Of a stretch of DNA of 64,000 bases, positions 11,414 to 21,900 are shown one piece after another. Below the pieces are notes generated by a model that worked only from the letters and a program-made list of their open reading frames with translations, did no database searches and was not told the origin of the DNA. The first letter of the stretch is position 1; each line of letters starts with the position of its first letter. Source of the stretch: Steromphala cineraria (taxonomy: Eukaryota > Mollusca > Gastropoda > Trochida > Trochidae); the NCBI GenBank assembly GCA_916613615.1, contig OU744720.1, positions 3,823,749 through 3,887,748 of the forward strand, given 5' to 3'. A program made the position numbers and the translations under genes.

Positions 11414-12939
11414 GTATGTATTTGTCTAGATTTGCTTCATAGTCATTACTTATTGCTGTAACAATGCTGAGATGGAAATTTTCACTGGACTATTTGTCTA
11501 TCAAAATATAACACTTTGTTGAGTTGAATTGCAAAATTGAATTGTGAAGATCTTCACCAATTTGAAGGATATTTGGTATTATTGAAATGAAAATTTATCA
11601 TTCAGAATTAACAAGAATGAATATGATAGTACTTGTTCCACACTTTTAGAGTTAATGGTTCAACCAAGTTAATTTCGATCTTGGCCTTTTTGATACATAT
11701 TGATGAGATTGCCAGCATCATATATATTGACATATTCTGCTTATTGCTGTGTTACTGTTAGAGGTGTATCTTACCTTTGAAGTGTACTAATAAGAGTGAC
11801 TGCTTATTGCTGGATTGGTCAATGTTAGAGGTGTGTTAACCTTCTAATGCATTAATACACGCTACTTCTCCTGCAACACAAGGCAGCGGTGTTATATGCT
11901 TACACAGTTTAAGGTGTAGACCTTTGGTCGGTGGGGTAGAGGCTTCAATAACGCTAACGTCTCAACAAAAATACTGTAGATATACGTGTAGTAGTTTGTA
12001 GTGTTTCTCATTGTATCATCTCTTGTACTTTTCTTAACTTTCTTCTGACTAACTTGATAAAGTTCAATTAAACACTTCCTTTTTTGGATAAAATTTCTCA
12101 TTTATAACTTTCCATAAGTATTAATTTCATCAATTACGATTAGCAAGTGTTGATATGGAATAAATTTCAAGAAGTATCTATTAATAAGATTCTTCTTCTT
12201 GTTTGATGTAATCTCATTTCATATCAACATAACATTCTTTTAAAGCTCATCTATACTATTCTATAAATAACAAAGTTAAACAAACACAATATATTTGAAG
12301 CAGTTACTGATAGTTTTTGTTGCTTGCATCTCTCTGATCTCTTTGTGTTGACTCTTATCATGCTCATATCAAATACTTCTTTATAAAGTAATAAACATTG
12401 CAGCTTTTGGAAAACCACCTGTAATGTCTGGTAGAAAAGATAGCAGTGTTTCCATTCCTTTCTCTGCTGTTTTAACCAACTAAAATTATTAGTAGACATA
12501 ACCAAGCTGCAATAGAATTACTAAGCTGCTAACTCCTGACAATGTACAAAATACTTCATATCAGCTTCTGACTGCAATAATAAACACGTTTGCTTTTGTG
12601 TTTTGTCCAAATATTATTTAGAATGTATTAAAAAAAAAAAAATTAACTTAGAATTATACAATTTGAGTAGTACTGAATATATTTAAACATCTTCTTTCCA
12701 TTAAAGTGTAGCATGTTTCATTCTCATATAAATTTTTCTATGTAACTGAAATTATGTATTTCCCATTCTCTGACCTAATGACAGCCAGAATAAGCCACCT
12801 TTCTTCTCAGTTTAAACAAAATTTGGAATGTTCTTTCAACAAGTCTGCCTTCTTGAGTAATAACCTAGACTCTTGTGATGATGTAGTGCACGATAGCTAA
12901 GTAGTCGTGATACCACAGTCCTTGCTTTATGCCTTGCAG

Positions 12940-12957
12940 AAACCATTAGCCAAACAG
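12940..12957 (+). CDS. DMXL2: DMXL 18-nt microexon (KPLAKQ)
   Basis: Acceptor atgccttgcag and donor CAG/gtgagc bound exactly 18 bases encoding KPLAKQ. The neighbouring exons end and begin in phase 0, so the frame is kept whether or not it is included. Both splice sites are good. It adds a short basic patch to the linker before the propeller. It may be an alternative, possibly neural, microexon; that is inference. Confidence 0.6.
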
Positions 12958-14404
12958 GTGAGCCCAAGTCTTGTCAAGAGTTCTCTCCCTTGCCTGCATC
13001 TGGTGAAACTTGCTGGTTTTACTGTAACATTTCTCTTGTCCGTGCCACTTACTTCGCTCTCTGTTACTCTCTCAGTGTAACTCTCAGTGTAACTGTTCCC
13101 TCTTGTGACTCATAGATAATTAATATCAAGTGTTGGAGAGATAGATTAGCTGAACTTAGGCTGACTAGAGTAAAAACAATAGCACTTACTAACTGATTGG
13201 AAACAACAAGATCAATCTTATGGATATCAACTAAAACGTTTATTTGGTGCCAAATAGAGCTGTCTATATAAGTGTTAATTCAATAAATGAATAAATGTTT
13301 TTTTTTTCCTTTTAGAAATTTTCAATTCTAGACGTATTCAGAAATAACAGAAATATGTTCATTTAGCACTTAGAACCTAATCAATTGAGACTTGTAGTCT
13401 TGATATAAGGAGTGTTTTCTATTTCCTATGACTGATGGTTTGTTTGGTTGCATGAAGTTTTTGCTGCTGCAACAATTACTCTGCTTAAGTCAATGGGTGG
13501 AGGTATCATGTATATATATATATCTGTGAACAGCTTGATTTCAGCTTCATCAAACTTACTACTATCAAATCTGTGCATGCTTGTCCAGATATTGTTTTCT
13601 ATTCAGCAATTCCCAGCACTCTTGGGACATTGCTCTTGAGTCTCTCAGCGTTGTTTATCTAGGTTTCAACTGAAGTCCAGTTTCTGAATGTAGTATGGGT
13701 GCAGGTGTAAGATTCAATATCTCAATTCTGAATGCCTTTCCGATCAGTTAAAAACCGATACATTACTTATCAAAGCATAAGTAGGTAAAAATGTGATACC
13801 ATTTGATTGAGGCAAATTTGGTCATGAAGTTCTCAACATCATTGTAGTCTTGATATCATGCCTGTTGAACAGTCTGAGCAGTGTTGTAGTGACAATGAGG
13901 GTCTGCTTAGAAGGCAGGTTGTAAGTGAAAGGTCGCTGGAAAGTTGTTGCTTGAAGGGCAGAAAATATGTACAACTGCTTATTATACACAACAGAACTAT
14001 TTGTTAGGGGTAAGGAAGTTTGCAATCAATAACACTGTCAGAATTCATAATGCTAAAACCAAAGGTAAGTAGTAAGTGATGAACAATTTTGTCAAGATTG
14101 GAGACCTGTAGATTAGTGTTGTTCCTAGGGTAATCAGCTAAGGGAGTCATCTTGGACAATACTGAGCAGATACGGCCCTTTGCATCTTCAAAGTTTGAGA
14201 AACACCCTGCAAAAGTGGAGGGGAAATTTCTCTAGAAGGAGTTCTAGAAACACTGCAACTGCTAGATCATAATATGACACAAACACATTTACTTCCCACA
14301 CATCATCACTACCCTAAAACTTGCCATGCCACTAATGATCATCATCACTTAAACTAACGAGTCTGCATTTTTTCTCCCACTGTTGTTGCTATTCCGGGAT
14401 ACAG

Positions 14405-14488
14405 GTGAAAGGTTTAAACTTTCCAGGGATGCACAACCCTTCCTTCTCACAGTTTGTGCTTGACCGCAGTAAACGCTTGATCCGTATG
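14405..14488 (+). CDS. DMXL2: DMXL exon 7 of window
   Basis: Acceptor gggatacag, donor ATG/gtgagc, 28 codons in phase 0. It encodes VKGLNFPGMHNPSFSQFVLD and RSKRLIRM. The LDRS-R-LI motif is found in DMXL proteins just before the first propeller blade. Divisible by three and phase 0 on both sides, so it could be skipped without a frameshift. Confidence 0.85.
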
Positions 14489-15560
14489 GTGAGCGCCACA
14501 TCTATGTGTCGTCCGTACGTCCCCCTGTCTGTTTGTCTAACCTTAGCCTTGATATACATTTAGTTGCTTGGTAAAGATGGTAAGAATTTACCCAAGCTCT
14601 TGTCGTTCCATCGTCCCGTATCTTGATTTAAGATTGCTTGTTGTTCAAGTCAAAGTCATGTTTAGATGTTATTAGTTACAAGTCATGTCATAGGCTTAGT
14701 AAATTTGGTTTATTAATTCATGCTTTATTTGTCGATGCTTGTCATTAGACTATGCCATTTAAGTTTATGTTGATTGTCACACATGCCTGTATTTGTATGA
14801 AATAAACATTATTTTCAAGAGGATTTTATAATATTGTTACTTTATTTGTCAAGACTTTGACACTATTTAGATAGCCTGTTTTGTCTTAGAAGATAGAAAC
14901 ACATGAAATCCATTAGAATACCAAGTAACCCTAGTTGCATGATACTGTTTGTGTAAAGCCTTGTGAATATTTCACAGAGACTGACCCATATCAAGCATGT
15001 AGTATTTGCACCAATCCTAGTTGATCTGATAATGTATTATCTGTTTACAATAGGAACTTCTTTGTTTATTCTATTTCTATTAGGATGTGTGATTTAATCC
15101 CCAAGAAAAACTGCCATATTGAGTTATCCCAATACAATGTTATGTTATAGAATGCTTATATGTTGAGGATCGCTTTGTGCTAAAACTTATGTTTCCTAAT
15201 AATCTTGTTTTGGCAGAGTGAGAGCCTCAAAGATTAATATCAATCACTCTTAGCCAATGATCAAAGACTAACAGTGTTTTTCTTGTTGTGTGCTACTCAT
15301 TATTATATTATTTCATCAATGATGATACTAACCTTTCAACTAAGCTTCATGAAGATCTTTGAACTTGGTGAACATCCGTGAAGACATTTCTGTTCACCTA
15401 ATAATGTAACTCCCACTATAGCTAGATGTACTGTAATTTCTGCTTCAATTTGACCCTGTAATTGTCAACATATTTTCAGAAACGTAAGTAAACTCTCAGT
15501 ACAGTTTGTGTTTGATCTGGCAATGTTTCTCTGACTACAGGGAGATATGTTGTGTTTCAG

Positions 15561-15621
15561 ATACTTCGTCGGCAGGTGGTCGGCGTACGACGGATGGGCT
15601 CTCATCCTCACCTTCCTCACT
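15561..15621 (+). CDS. DMXL2: DMXL exon 8 of window, start of WD40 propeller
   Basis: Acceptor tgtgtttcag, donor T/gtgagc. It encodes ILRRQVVGVRRMGSHPHLPH and one base of a Tyr codon. V-RM-SHP--PYYLSGS across this and the next exon is the usual start of a WD40 blade in the family. Confidence 0.85.
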
Positions 15622-16015
15622 GTGAGCATACACTCTCTATCTATGTCTTCTCTCTTTTAGCTTTATACTGTCAATATTCATTTGTGTTTGTTACAATACC
15701 AGAGGATAAGACATAGGGTTTATTTTTTTTGTGTGGTTTTGGTAACCTGGGAACCAAAACATTAGGGTTAATCATAGTACTGTCGTCTATCAATGCAATC
15801 TAAAACATTCTGGTCATTTCTGTTGTTTAGCATTTATTCGTCTAGTTACAATAATAACATACTCATAAATCTGAAGAAGTTCACTGTTCTGCATGAATAT
15901 CTGAAACTTTCATATATCAAATTCATAAAATTCCTGTTTTGAGCAATTATGTTTGCTTTGGCCTTGTAACAACAATGACCATTGATGATTAATTGCAAGT
16001 GTTCACTGCGTGTAG

Positions 16016-16146
16016 ACCTGAGTGGGAGTGCCGACGGGAGTGTGAGATTGTGGGAGTGGGGACATGCACAGCCACTCACAGTGCTGAGGCAACAAGGATG
16101 CTTTCCTAAAGTCACCAAGGTGCTATTCAACGCTCAGGGTAACAAG
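16016..16146 (+). CDS. DMXL2: DMXL exon 9 of window, WD40 blade
   Basis: Acceptor tgcgtgtag, donor AAG/gtgggt. Two bases complete the Tyr codon, then LSGSADGSVRLWEWGHAQPL and a second part ending VTKVLFNAQGNK. SGSADGSVRLWEW is a textbook WD40 strand c/d and WD signature. It ends in phase 0. Confidence 0.93.
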
Positions 16147-16719
16147 GTGGGTGTCTTCTTCTTCAAGGGCAGATAGAACTTGTAGTTGTAGTTGTTCCGG
16201 AAGAAGGGGTAGCCAAGAAATGTGGAAATAAATATAGCAAGTTGTAACCCATAATCATGTCTTTGATTGGGGATGTATTGAAACTACCTCAAGATAATAT
16301 GTTGGTCTTCTGAAATGGAGGTATTCATTTGTAGAACACTGTCATCATTGATGACTTATGATGTCAATCAGTAATTGGAGCAGTTTTTACATACCAGTAA
16401 TTCAGACCACATTTTAGACAGAATGTGATAGGGCTTCTTCCCAAAAAAATGCTTTCATTTCCTCAAAGGTCTTCATTGGTTTGCAATCTTTTAAGTACAA
16501 AAAGTGATCACTGCTTGGTACTTCACTTATTCCATTGTCACCTCCTGGTTACGTCTTGGCCCACAGAGATACCGTAGTTGACAGCCAAGCACCGCAAGTG
16601 GGTCAGGGGAAATCTTAGATCAACACCCCTTTTAGTAAACATTGCAAGACTGCCATTTTAGACTAATAAGTCATGGTATGTTATTCAGAAATATGACATA
16701 AACTTGCTCTGTTTTGCAG

Positions 16720-16797
16720 TGTTGTGTGAGTGACATTGAGGGATCCATTTGCCTCTGGCAGGTTGGACTTGGCAGTAACTTCAATAAACCTATCATG
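16720..16797 (+). CDS. DMXL2: DMXL exon 10 of window, WD40 blade
   Basis: Acceptor gttttgcag, donor ATG/gtaagt, 26 codons in phase 0: CCVSDIEGSICLWQVGLGSN then FNKPIM. The DIEGSICLWQV block is a WD signature. Confidence 0.92.
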
Positions 16798-16990
16798 GTA
16801 AGTCTCTTTTGGTAGTTCTTACAAAATTGTTAACTTCAATAAACTATTCTAGGCCATTAATGATGATTGTAACATTTTGGTTTTCATTTTAGATTCCAGT
16901 TGCAAGGCAGGTCAAAAGGGCTCTCTATAAAGCAACTTTTTACATTGCTTTGATAAAAGAAATACCCATTCTCTTTTGGTTACTTTTCAG

Positions 16991-17135
16991 AGTCTAAACT
17001 GTCACAACAAGACTACAAGCGACTTCACCTTTGTGGGTTCGTCAAGTCTGATAGCAACGGCTGGTCACTCATCAGAGAGCAAGAACGTGTGTTTGTGGGA
17101 CACACTGCTGCCACAACGGAGTGCTCTTGTACATG
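16991..17135 (+). CDS. DMXL2: DMXL exon 11 of window, WD40 blade
   Basis: Acceptor tacttttcag, donor G/gtaagt. It encodes SLNCHNKTTSDFTFVGSSSL, IATAGHSSESKNVCLWDTLL and PQRSALVH plus the first base of an Ala codon. CH-K-TSDF-F--SSLIATAGHS---NVCLWDTL is strongly diagnostic of DMXL/rabconnectin-3 alpha. The following intron is pyrimidine-rich with repeated CCTCAGATTGG-YCT blocks. Confidence 0.95.
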
Positions 17136-17655
17136 GTAAGTACATATGTTTAGCTTCCTCTTGTATCTCAGCTGCTCCAAATCCTTAACCACAGCCTTTC
17201 CTGTTCTCTGTGTGTCCTCCTTCCTGTCCTCAGATTGGCCTCCCATTGTCCTCTACATTCTTCTTCTCACCTTAGTGTCATAAAGACTTAACCTTTACGT
17301 CATCTGCTTGTGTGTCCTGAACTCAGAAACTACTTTTCCTCAGATTGGTCTGATCCTTTACCTGCCTTTTTGTCTTTCCTTTATGTATGCCTGTATGTCG
17401 TACAGTCCGGACCTTCACCTCAGTTTGGAGTCTGCCTTCCTTACCTGAGACTTGCTTTATTCTTATTGCTCTCTCTCATTGTCTCTAGCTGTACTGACCA
17501 TTTTAGCCTGCATGTTCGATCTTTTGACATTTACTTATCCTTGTCATCTTGCTGCACCTGTCCTATACACTTGCATGCAATCATAATCAATCCCCATCCT
17601 TACTCTACGATGTAAAAAGCTGCAAATTGATCTGAAACCTTTTCTTCATATTCAG

Positions 17656-17745
17656 CCTTCACCTGCCATGAGCACGGAAGTCCAGCGGTCGTGTACGCAC
17701 CCCAGCACCAGATGCTCATCAGCGGAGGAAGGAAGGGCGAGATAT
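17656..17745 (+). CDS. DMXL2: DMXL exon 12 of window, WD40 blade
   Basis: Acceptor catattcag; ends with ATA T before the U12-type donor GTATCCTT. It encodes FTCHEHGSPAVVYAPQHQML then ISGGRKGEI. F-CH-HG--V--YAP-Q-L-ISGGRKG is a highly conserved DMXL block. The split Cys codon is completed by GT of the next exon. Confidence 0.95.
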
Positions 17746-18336
17746 GTATCCTTGCTTCTCATAGTATACTCTTTATTGATATTGATGATAGTAATAAGAA
17801 CACTTTATTGTACTTAGTATGTGTTTATGTTTGAAATTTGTTCAGTGCTTGTGGCATTTGGCAACAAAAGAACAGCACCAGTTTATGCGTTGTTTTTTCT
17901 TTACAATACTTAAATACTTTATACCCTTTTTCAAAACGTTGGTTTGCTGTGGATAATCGATATAGCTCAATTGGTAGAGCATCCACTCTTGGTAAGTGAT
18001 TTCCTGACTGTGTCATACAACAGCATATTAAGAGATGGGAGATGTTGATTCCTTGCTTGAAGCTCAGCATTTAGAGGATAGAACATCGCTGGAACTGGTG
18101 CTGCACTGTGGCTGACAGGTGCCGTAGGCACAAAAAGAAATTCCCTATTTACTTTGTCATGAAAACAAGAAGAATAATCATATAATCATTATGCCCTAAT
18201 ATCCTGTCAAGATTAGAACCTCAAAGGTTTGTAATTATTTTGTTTTTTTATTTGTTCCCATTTGTTACAAGGTCAGTGCATCATGAAGATATGTTATAAT
18301 TGTTGTTTGTAGTTGTTTGTCCTTAACAAGTGCCAG
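17746..18336 (+). other. U12-type (minor spliceosome) GT-AG intron of DMXL
   Basis: The donor is GTATCCTTGC (17746-17755), matching the U12 consensus RTATCCTT and not the U2 consensus. The branch-site motif GTCCTTAAC (18319-18327) matches TTCCTTAAC in eight of nine positions. It lies about 10 nt before the acceptor GCCAG (18332-18336), the short spacing required by U12 introns. There is no long polypyrimidine tract. Phase 1. The intron also carries a tRNA-like SINE relic. Confidence 0.88.
17945..18150 (+). repeat. Degenerate tRNA-derived SINE-like sequence
   Basis: TAGCTCAATTGGTAGAGCA (17964-17982) is an excellent tRNA D-arm/A-box match. About 65 bp downstream GTTGATTCC resembles a weak B box. 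After it comes GGCTGACAGGTGCCGTAGGC and CACAAAAAG. It cannot fold as a tRNA beyond the D-arm, so it is a SINE head rather than a tRNA gene. It lies on the sense strand of the U12-type intron. Confidence 0.5.
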
Positions 18337-18464
18337 GTATATTTGACATGCGACAGCGGATGATGAGACACACGTTCCAGGCGCACGACGGCCCCATCAA
18401 GTGTCTGGCAATGGACGCAGAAGAGGAGTACTTTGTAACAGGCTCAGCTGAGGGTGATGTCAAG
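18337..18464 (+). CDS. DMXL2: DMXL exon 13 of window, WD40 blade
   Basis: Starts with GT completing Cys, donor AAG/gtcggt. It encodes IFDMRQRMMRHTFQAHDGPI, KCLAMDAEEEYFVTGSAEGD and VK. FD-RQR---HTFQAHD-IK-LA-D--EEYF-TGSAEG--KVW is diagnostic of the family's last full blades. Confidence 0.95.
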
Positions 18465-18785
18465 GTCGGTGTCGTTTATTGAATCAGGATTTTGTTCCTT
18501 ATTGAGTAACTTTGATAGAACTAATAAGTAAGCAATTTATCAAGGAGCAGCTGCCATTCATTTAATTTACTGTGTTAATATTTATTTTATACAATATATA
18601 AAGACTTGAATCAAAGAAGGGTCCATATGAAATTTAGTTTAGAAGATTTTGACAAGACATAAGATCCTAAATCTAATACCCAGCAGATCTGGTCTGTCCT
18701 ATAAATGTTTTACTTATTTCAATGACTGGAATAGCTCCCTTAAATCAGATGTCACCTCTGAGTTTCCCTTCCACACTCATTTCAG

Positions 18786-18992
18786 GTTTGGGGTCTGGAC
18801 ATTCATCAACTGTTGTTCTCCTTCCCCGGAGAACACAGCAAGAATACGTTCTTCAAGAACGTTGTGTCCACTTCCGGTGTAGCTCAGGTAGCTCTCGGAC
18901 CAGGGCATCATCTCTTCTCTTGTGGTGTGGATGGATCCATGAAGTTCAGACAACTGCCGGAGAAAGATCTTGTAGTTCAAACCTGGCCTTAG
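18786..18992 (+). CDS. DMXL2: DMXL last coding exon, C terminus
   Basis: Acceptor catttcag, 68 codons then TAG at 18990-18992. It encodes VWGLDIHQLLFSFPGEHSKN, a region with VAQVALGPGHHLFSCGVDGS, and ends in LVVQTWP. HLFSCGVDGSMKFRQLP is the final blade, corresponding to the family's RLFSCG-DG-LK-R-LP motif. Confidence 0.95.
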   Translation, partial: VWGLDIHQLLFSFPGEHSKNTFFKNVVSTSGVAQVALGPGHHLFSCGVDGSMKFRQLPEKDLVVQTWP

Positions 18993-21900
18993 TAATCTGC
19001 TTGATGATGAGCAATGTATTGTGAGATACGAGATCTGTAGTCCAATGATAGAAACCATAGGCCTGTTGTTGCCAGTTTTGTCTACACATTCATTTCTTGG
19101 AGTTACAGAACCTATGGCCAGTAGAAATTTCATTTGAAACTTTTATTGCCATTTTGGCCACTGATAAGACCTTCAGTGATTGTCCATGAAACAAAAAGAG
19201 ATTAGTGTGTAGTTTTCTTGAGAATATCCAACTTAGGGTGGAGACAAACCACGAGGTTCTCACATTAAAGTGAGAGATCCAAGGCTTGAAAGCTAGATAA
19301 ATGGTTCTAAGAGAATCTGTAATCTTATTAATGTAGAACTATGTAAAGATCCTCCATCTTCGTTTGAATCGTAGAGGATTTAGTGATATTAATAATGTAC
19401 ATTCTATAAAACATAGTAACTTGCAATTGAATATAGCAAAATACTTTGATATTAGTCTCCTTAGAATTGATACAGTTTTTTCTCATTTCATATTTCCATC
19501 ATTCATACACCATATGTATCATTGTAATGAAAGTAGCCTTTCATGTGGAGAAACCATCGGACATGGTCAACAAGGGTAGAAACCAATAGAGGTATTATAA
19601 TGGCAACATATTTAGTCTGCAATTACATGGATAGCCGAGGTAATCTTAGCGTGTACACAGGACAATAAGTAGAGTGGTCTTAGACAATGATCAGTTTGTT
19701 ACGCAAAGGATCTACATCTAGTGCTAAAGTACGACTGTGTCTTGATTTCATGTAATTTTAAGGATAAAGTTTTTGTTTTAGTCCATGGAACTCTAATGTG
19801 GAATGACGGTTATGAATTCACGAGAATTTGTACATTTTATATGCCTATAATGTAATCGTTAAGACAGTGAAATCATGCAGGTGCTAGTCAAGCAGTGCTT
19901 CATAGATGCAAGTAGAAACAGTTGGCAAGTTGCTGTAATAGTCTTTCAGTTTAATGGATTAAATGAACTTCTTGAATAGATAAAGTATTGCGAGGGTGTC
20001 CATGTGGACAGATGGAGGACCATGTGATGCATGTGATTGTTCTTCATCAGATGATCAGTCCATGTGATGCATGTGATTGTTCTTCATCAGATGATCAGAC
20101 CATGTGATGCATGTGATTGTTCTTCATCAGATGATCAGACCATGTGTTGCATGTGATTGTTCTTCATCAGTTGATCAGACCATGTGATGCATGTGATTGT
20201 TCTTCATCAGATGATCAGACCATGTGATGCATGTGATTGTTCTTCATCAGATGATCAGACCATGTGATGCATGTGATTGTTCTTCATCAGTTGATCAGAC
20301 CATGTGATGCATGTGATTGTTCTTCATCAGATGATCAGACCATGTGATGCATGTGATTGTTCTTCATCAGATGATCAGACCATGTGATGCATGTGATTGT
20401 TCTTCATCAGTTGATCAGACCATGTGATGCATGTGATTGTTCTTCATCAGATTATCAGACCATGTGATGCATGTGATTGTTCTTCATCAGATGATCAGGC
20501 CATGTGATGCATGTGATTGTTCTTCATCAGATGATCAGGCCATCTAGGAACTATGATATCAGGAGATTCTTATGATTATTAATCATTTGATTTCACGGGG
20601 TAGCTGAATATAGTTTCTGTAGTTGGTGGTTACAGGATCAGAGGTAGATAACTGTAAATCTATAAACATGCATTCCATTTTAAGAATTATATTTTGTAAT
20701 TCAGGAAACTGATAGGCATATTATTTCCTGTCTATAACATATTTATTTGACCTCTTGAGAAAGAAAAAAGAAATGAAATTAAAGATAATTTATTCAATGT
20801 TAGCCCACCAGGCTGGCCAAATTCACTGATGGCATTGTCGATCATCTGGCACTGCAACCACAATTCCAATATTTTTGTGAGGATAAAAGATTGTATATTT
20901 TGTGTTAATCCTTCTCTTATATGAGAAAGGCAGGTGTAACCCGGTAGACTTTAGAACAGTTAACTTAGACCAATAACGGACCTTATATCCTAATGAGAGT
21001 TTGAATAATCATTGTCAACTTCTTCACAAATTTTTGACATTTCTACAGAAACCAATACTGCTTGAAAGCTTTAATTATAAAACTACAACATCAAACTTCC
21101 ATGAGGTATCTCATTATGCTAATGAAAAGTGTGTTCAATCATTTGTCAAATGTTTCTTAAATCTAGGCTAATATCTGCATTCAACGCTCCTAAGAGTTTT
21201 TCATATGATGTAGAAATAAACTGATACTCAAAATTTATTTCAAAATCAATAAGTTTGGTGATCTGAGTTTATTAACAATATTATAGAAGAAGAAGAAGAA
21301 AGGAGTTTAGTGATTTAAAGCATAGTTCTACTAAGTGCAATATATTGCAATGATTGCAACTGTGTGGGTTACTCTATGGTATTGTGGTTGAGCCAGTACT
21401 CTTTCTAGTCATTGTGTACAGTTTCATCTCTTCTTCCTTTTATTCATCTCTTCTTTTTATATTAAGATTATTATCATTTCTTTTAATTTGTTTTGAGTTT
21501 TTAAATTTGATTTAATCTAATTCTGTCATTTTATTGGTATTTTATAGATAGTCCTTAAGTCAATACTTCAATATGCTTGATTCCAATTTATTGTTGACGT
21601 TAAAACTTAAGACAATTGTCATTGTTTTGCAATGTAAGATTGTTCAAGCATAATAAATTGATATGTATTCTGACTCATGTGTTTACAGCTTGACTCTCTT
21701 GTTTAGATCAGGTTGCTTGTTGTTATTTTGATAAGAAACATTGTTATTTGTATTGATCATGTGATCTCTTGTTGACTCTAATATATCTAATAATGTGTTG
21801 GCTTTGAACAAAACTTGGCATTTCTGTTACAATCATCTTTCATCATCCTTCAAGCTACAGAAAGCTCATTTAGAAATATATATCCTTAAATTTAGAATTA

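Larger units (their letters stand above)
4020..18992 (+). other. DMXL2: DmX-like protein / rabconnectin-3 alpha gene, 3' part (14 exons, 559 codons plus stop)
   Basis: Known role of the family: large WD40 scaffold on vesicles and endosomes that works with rabconnectin-3 beta (WDR7) to promote V-ATPase assembly and organelle acidification, and binds Rab3 regulators; the yeast relative is Rav1 of the RAVE complex. What is seen: fourteen exons with GT-AG junctions and mutually compatible phases give one unbroken frame to a TAG at 18990-18992. Residues 1-187 (numbered from the first whole codon) match the conserved region before the propeller (MKTLEQW, EMFSGPP). Residues 189-280 are Pro/Thr/Ser-rich. 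From about 281 to the end are WD40 blades with SVRLWEW, SICLWQV, NVCLWDT, EICIFDM, DVKVWGL and SMKFRQL motifs. The family also has an N-terminal part of well over 2,000 residues, which must lie upstream. DMXL1 versus DMXL2 is not meaningful in an invertebrate that probably has one copy; the symbol is the family name. Confidence 0.93.

Noticed and set aside
11086..11461. Open frames with Cys-Met-Tyr-Val or Tyr-Ile-His-Thr repeats
   Set aside because: They are translations of the (TATG)n microsatellite; only the part from 11239 on, in the DMXL frame, is coding.
17955..18030. Possible tRNA gene (good A box)
   Set aside because: No cloverleaf can be completed and the B box is weak; a SINE head fits better.
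20021..20540. CRISPR-like array
   Set aside because: Uniform 40-bp units with no unique spacers, in a eukaryotic genome; a minisatellite.
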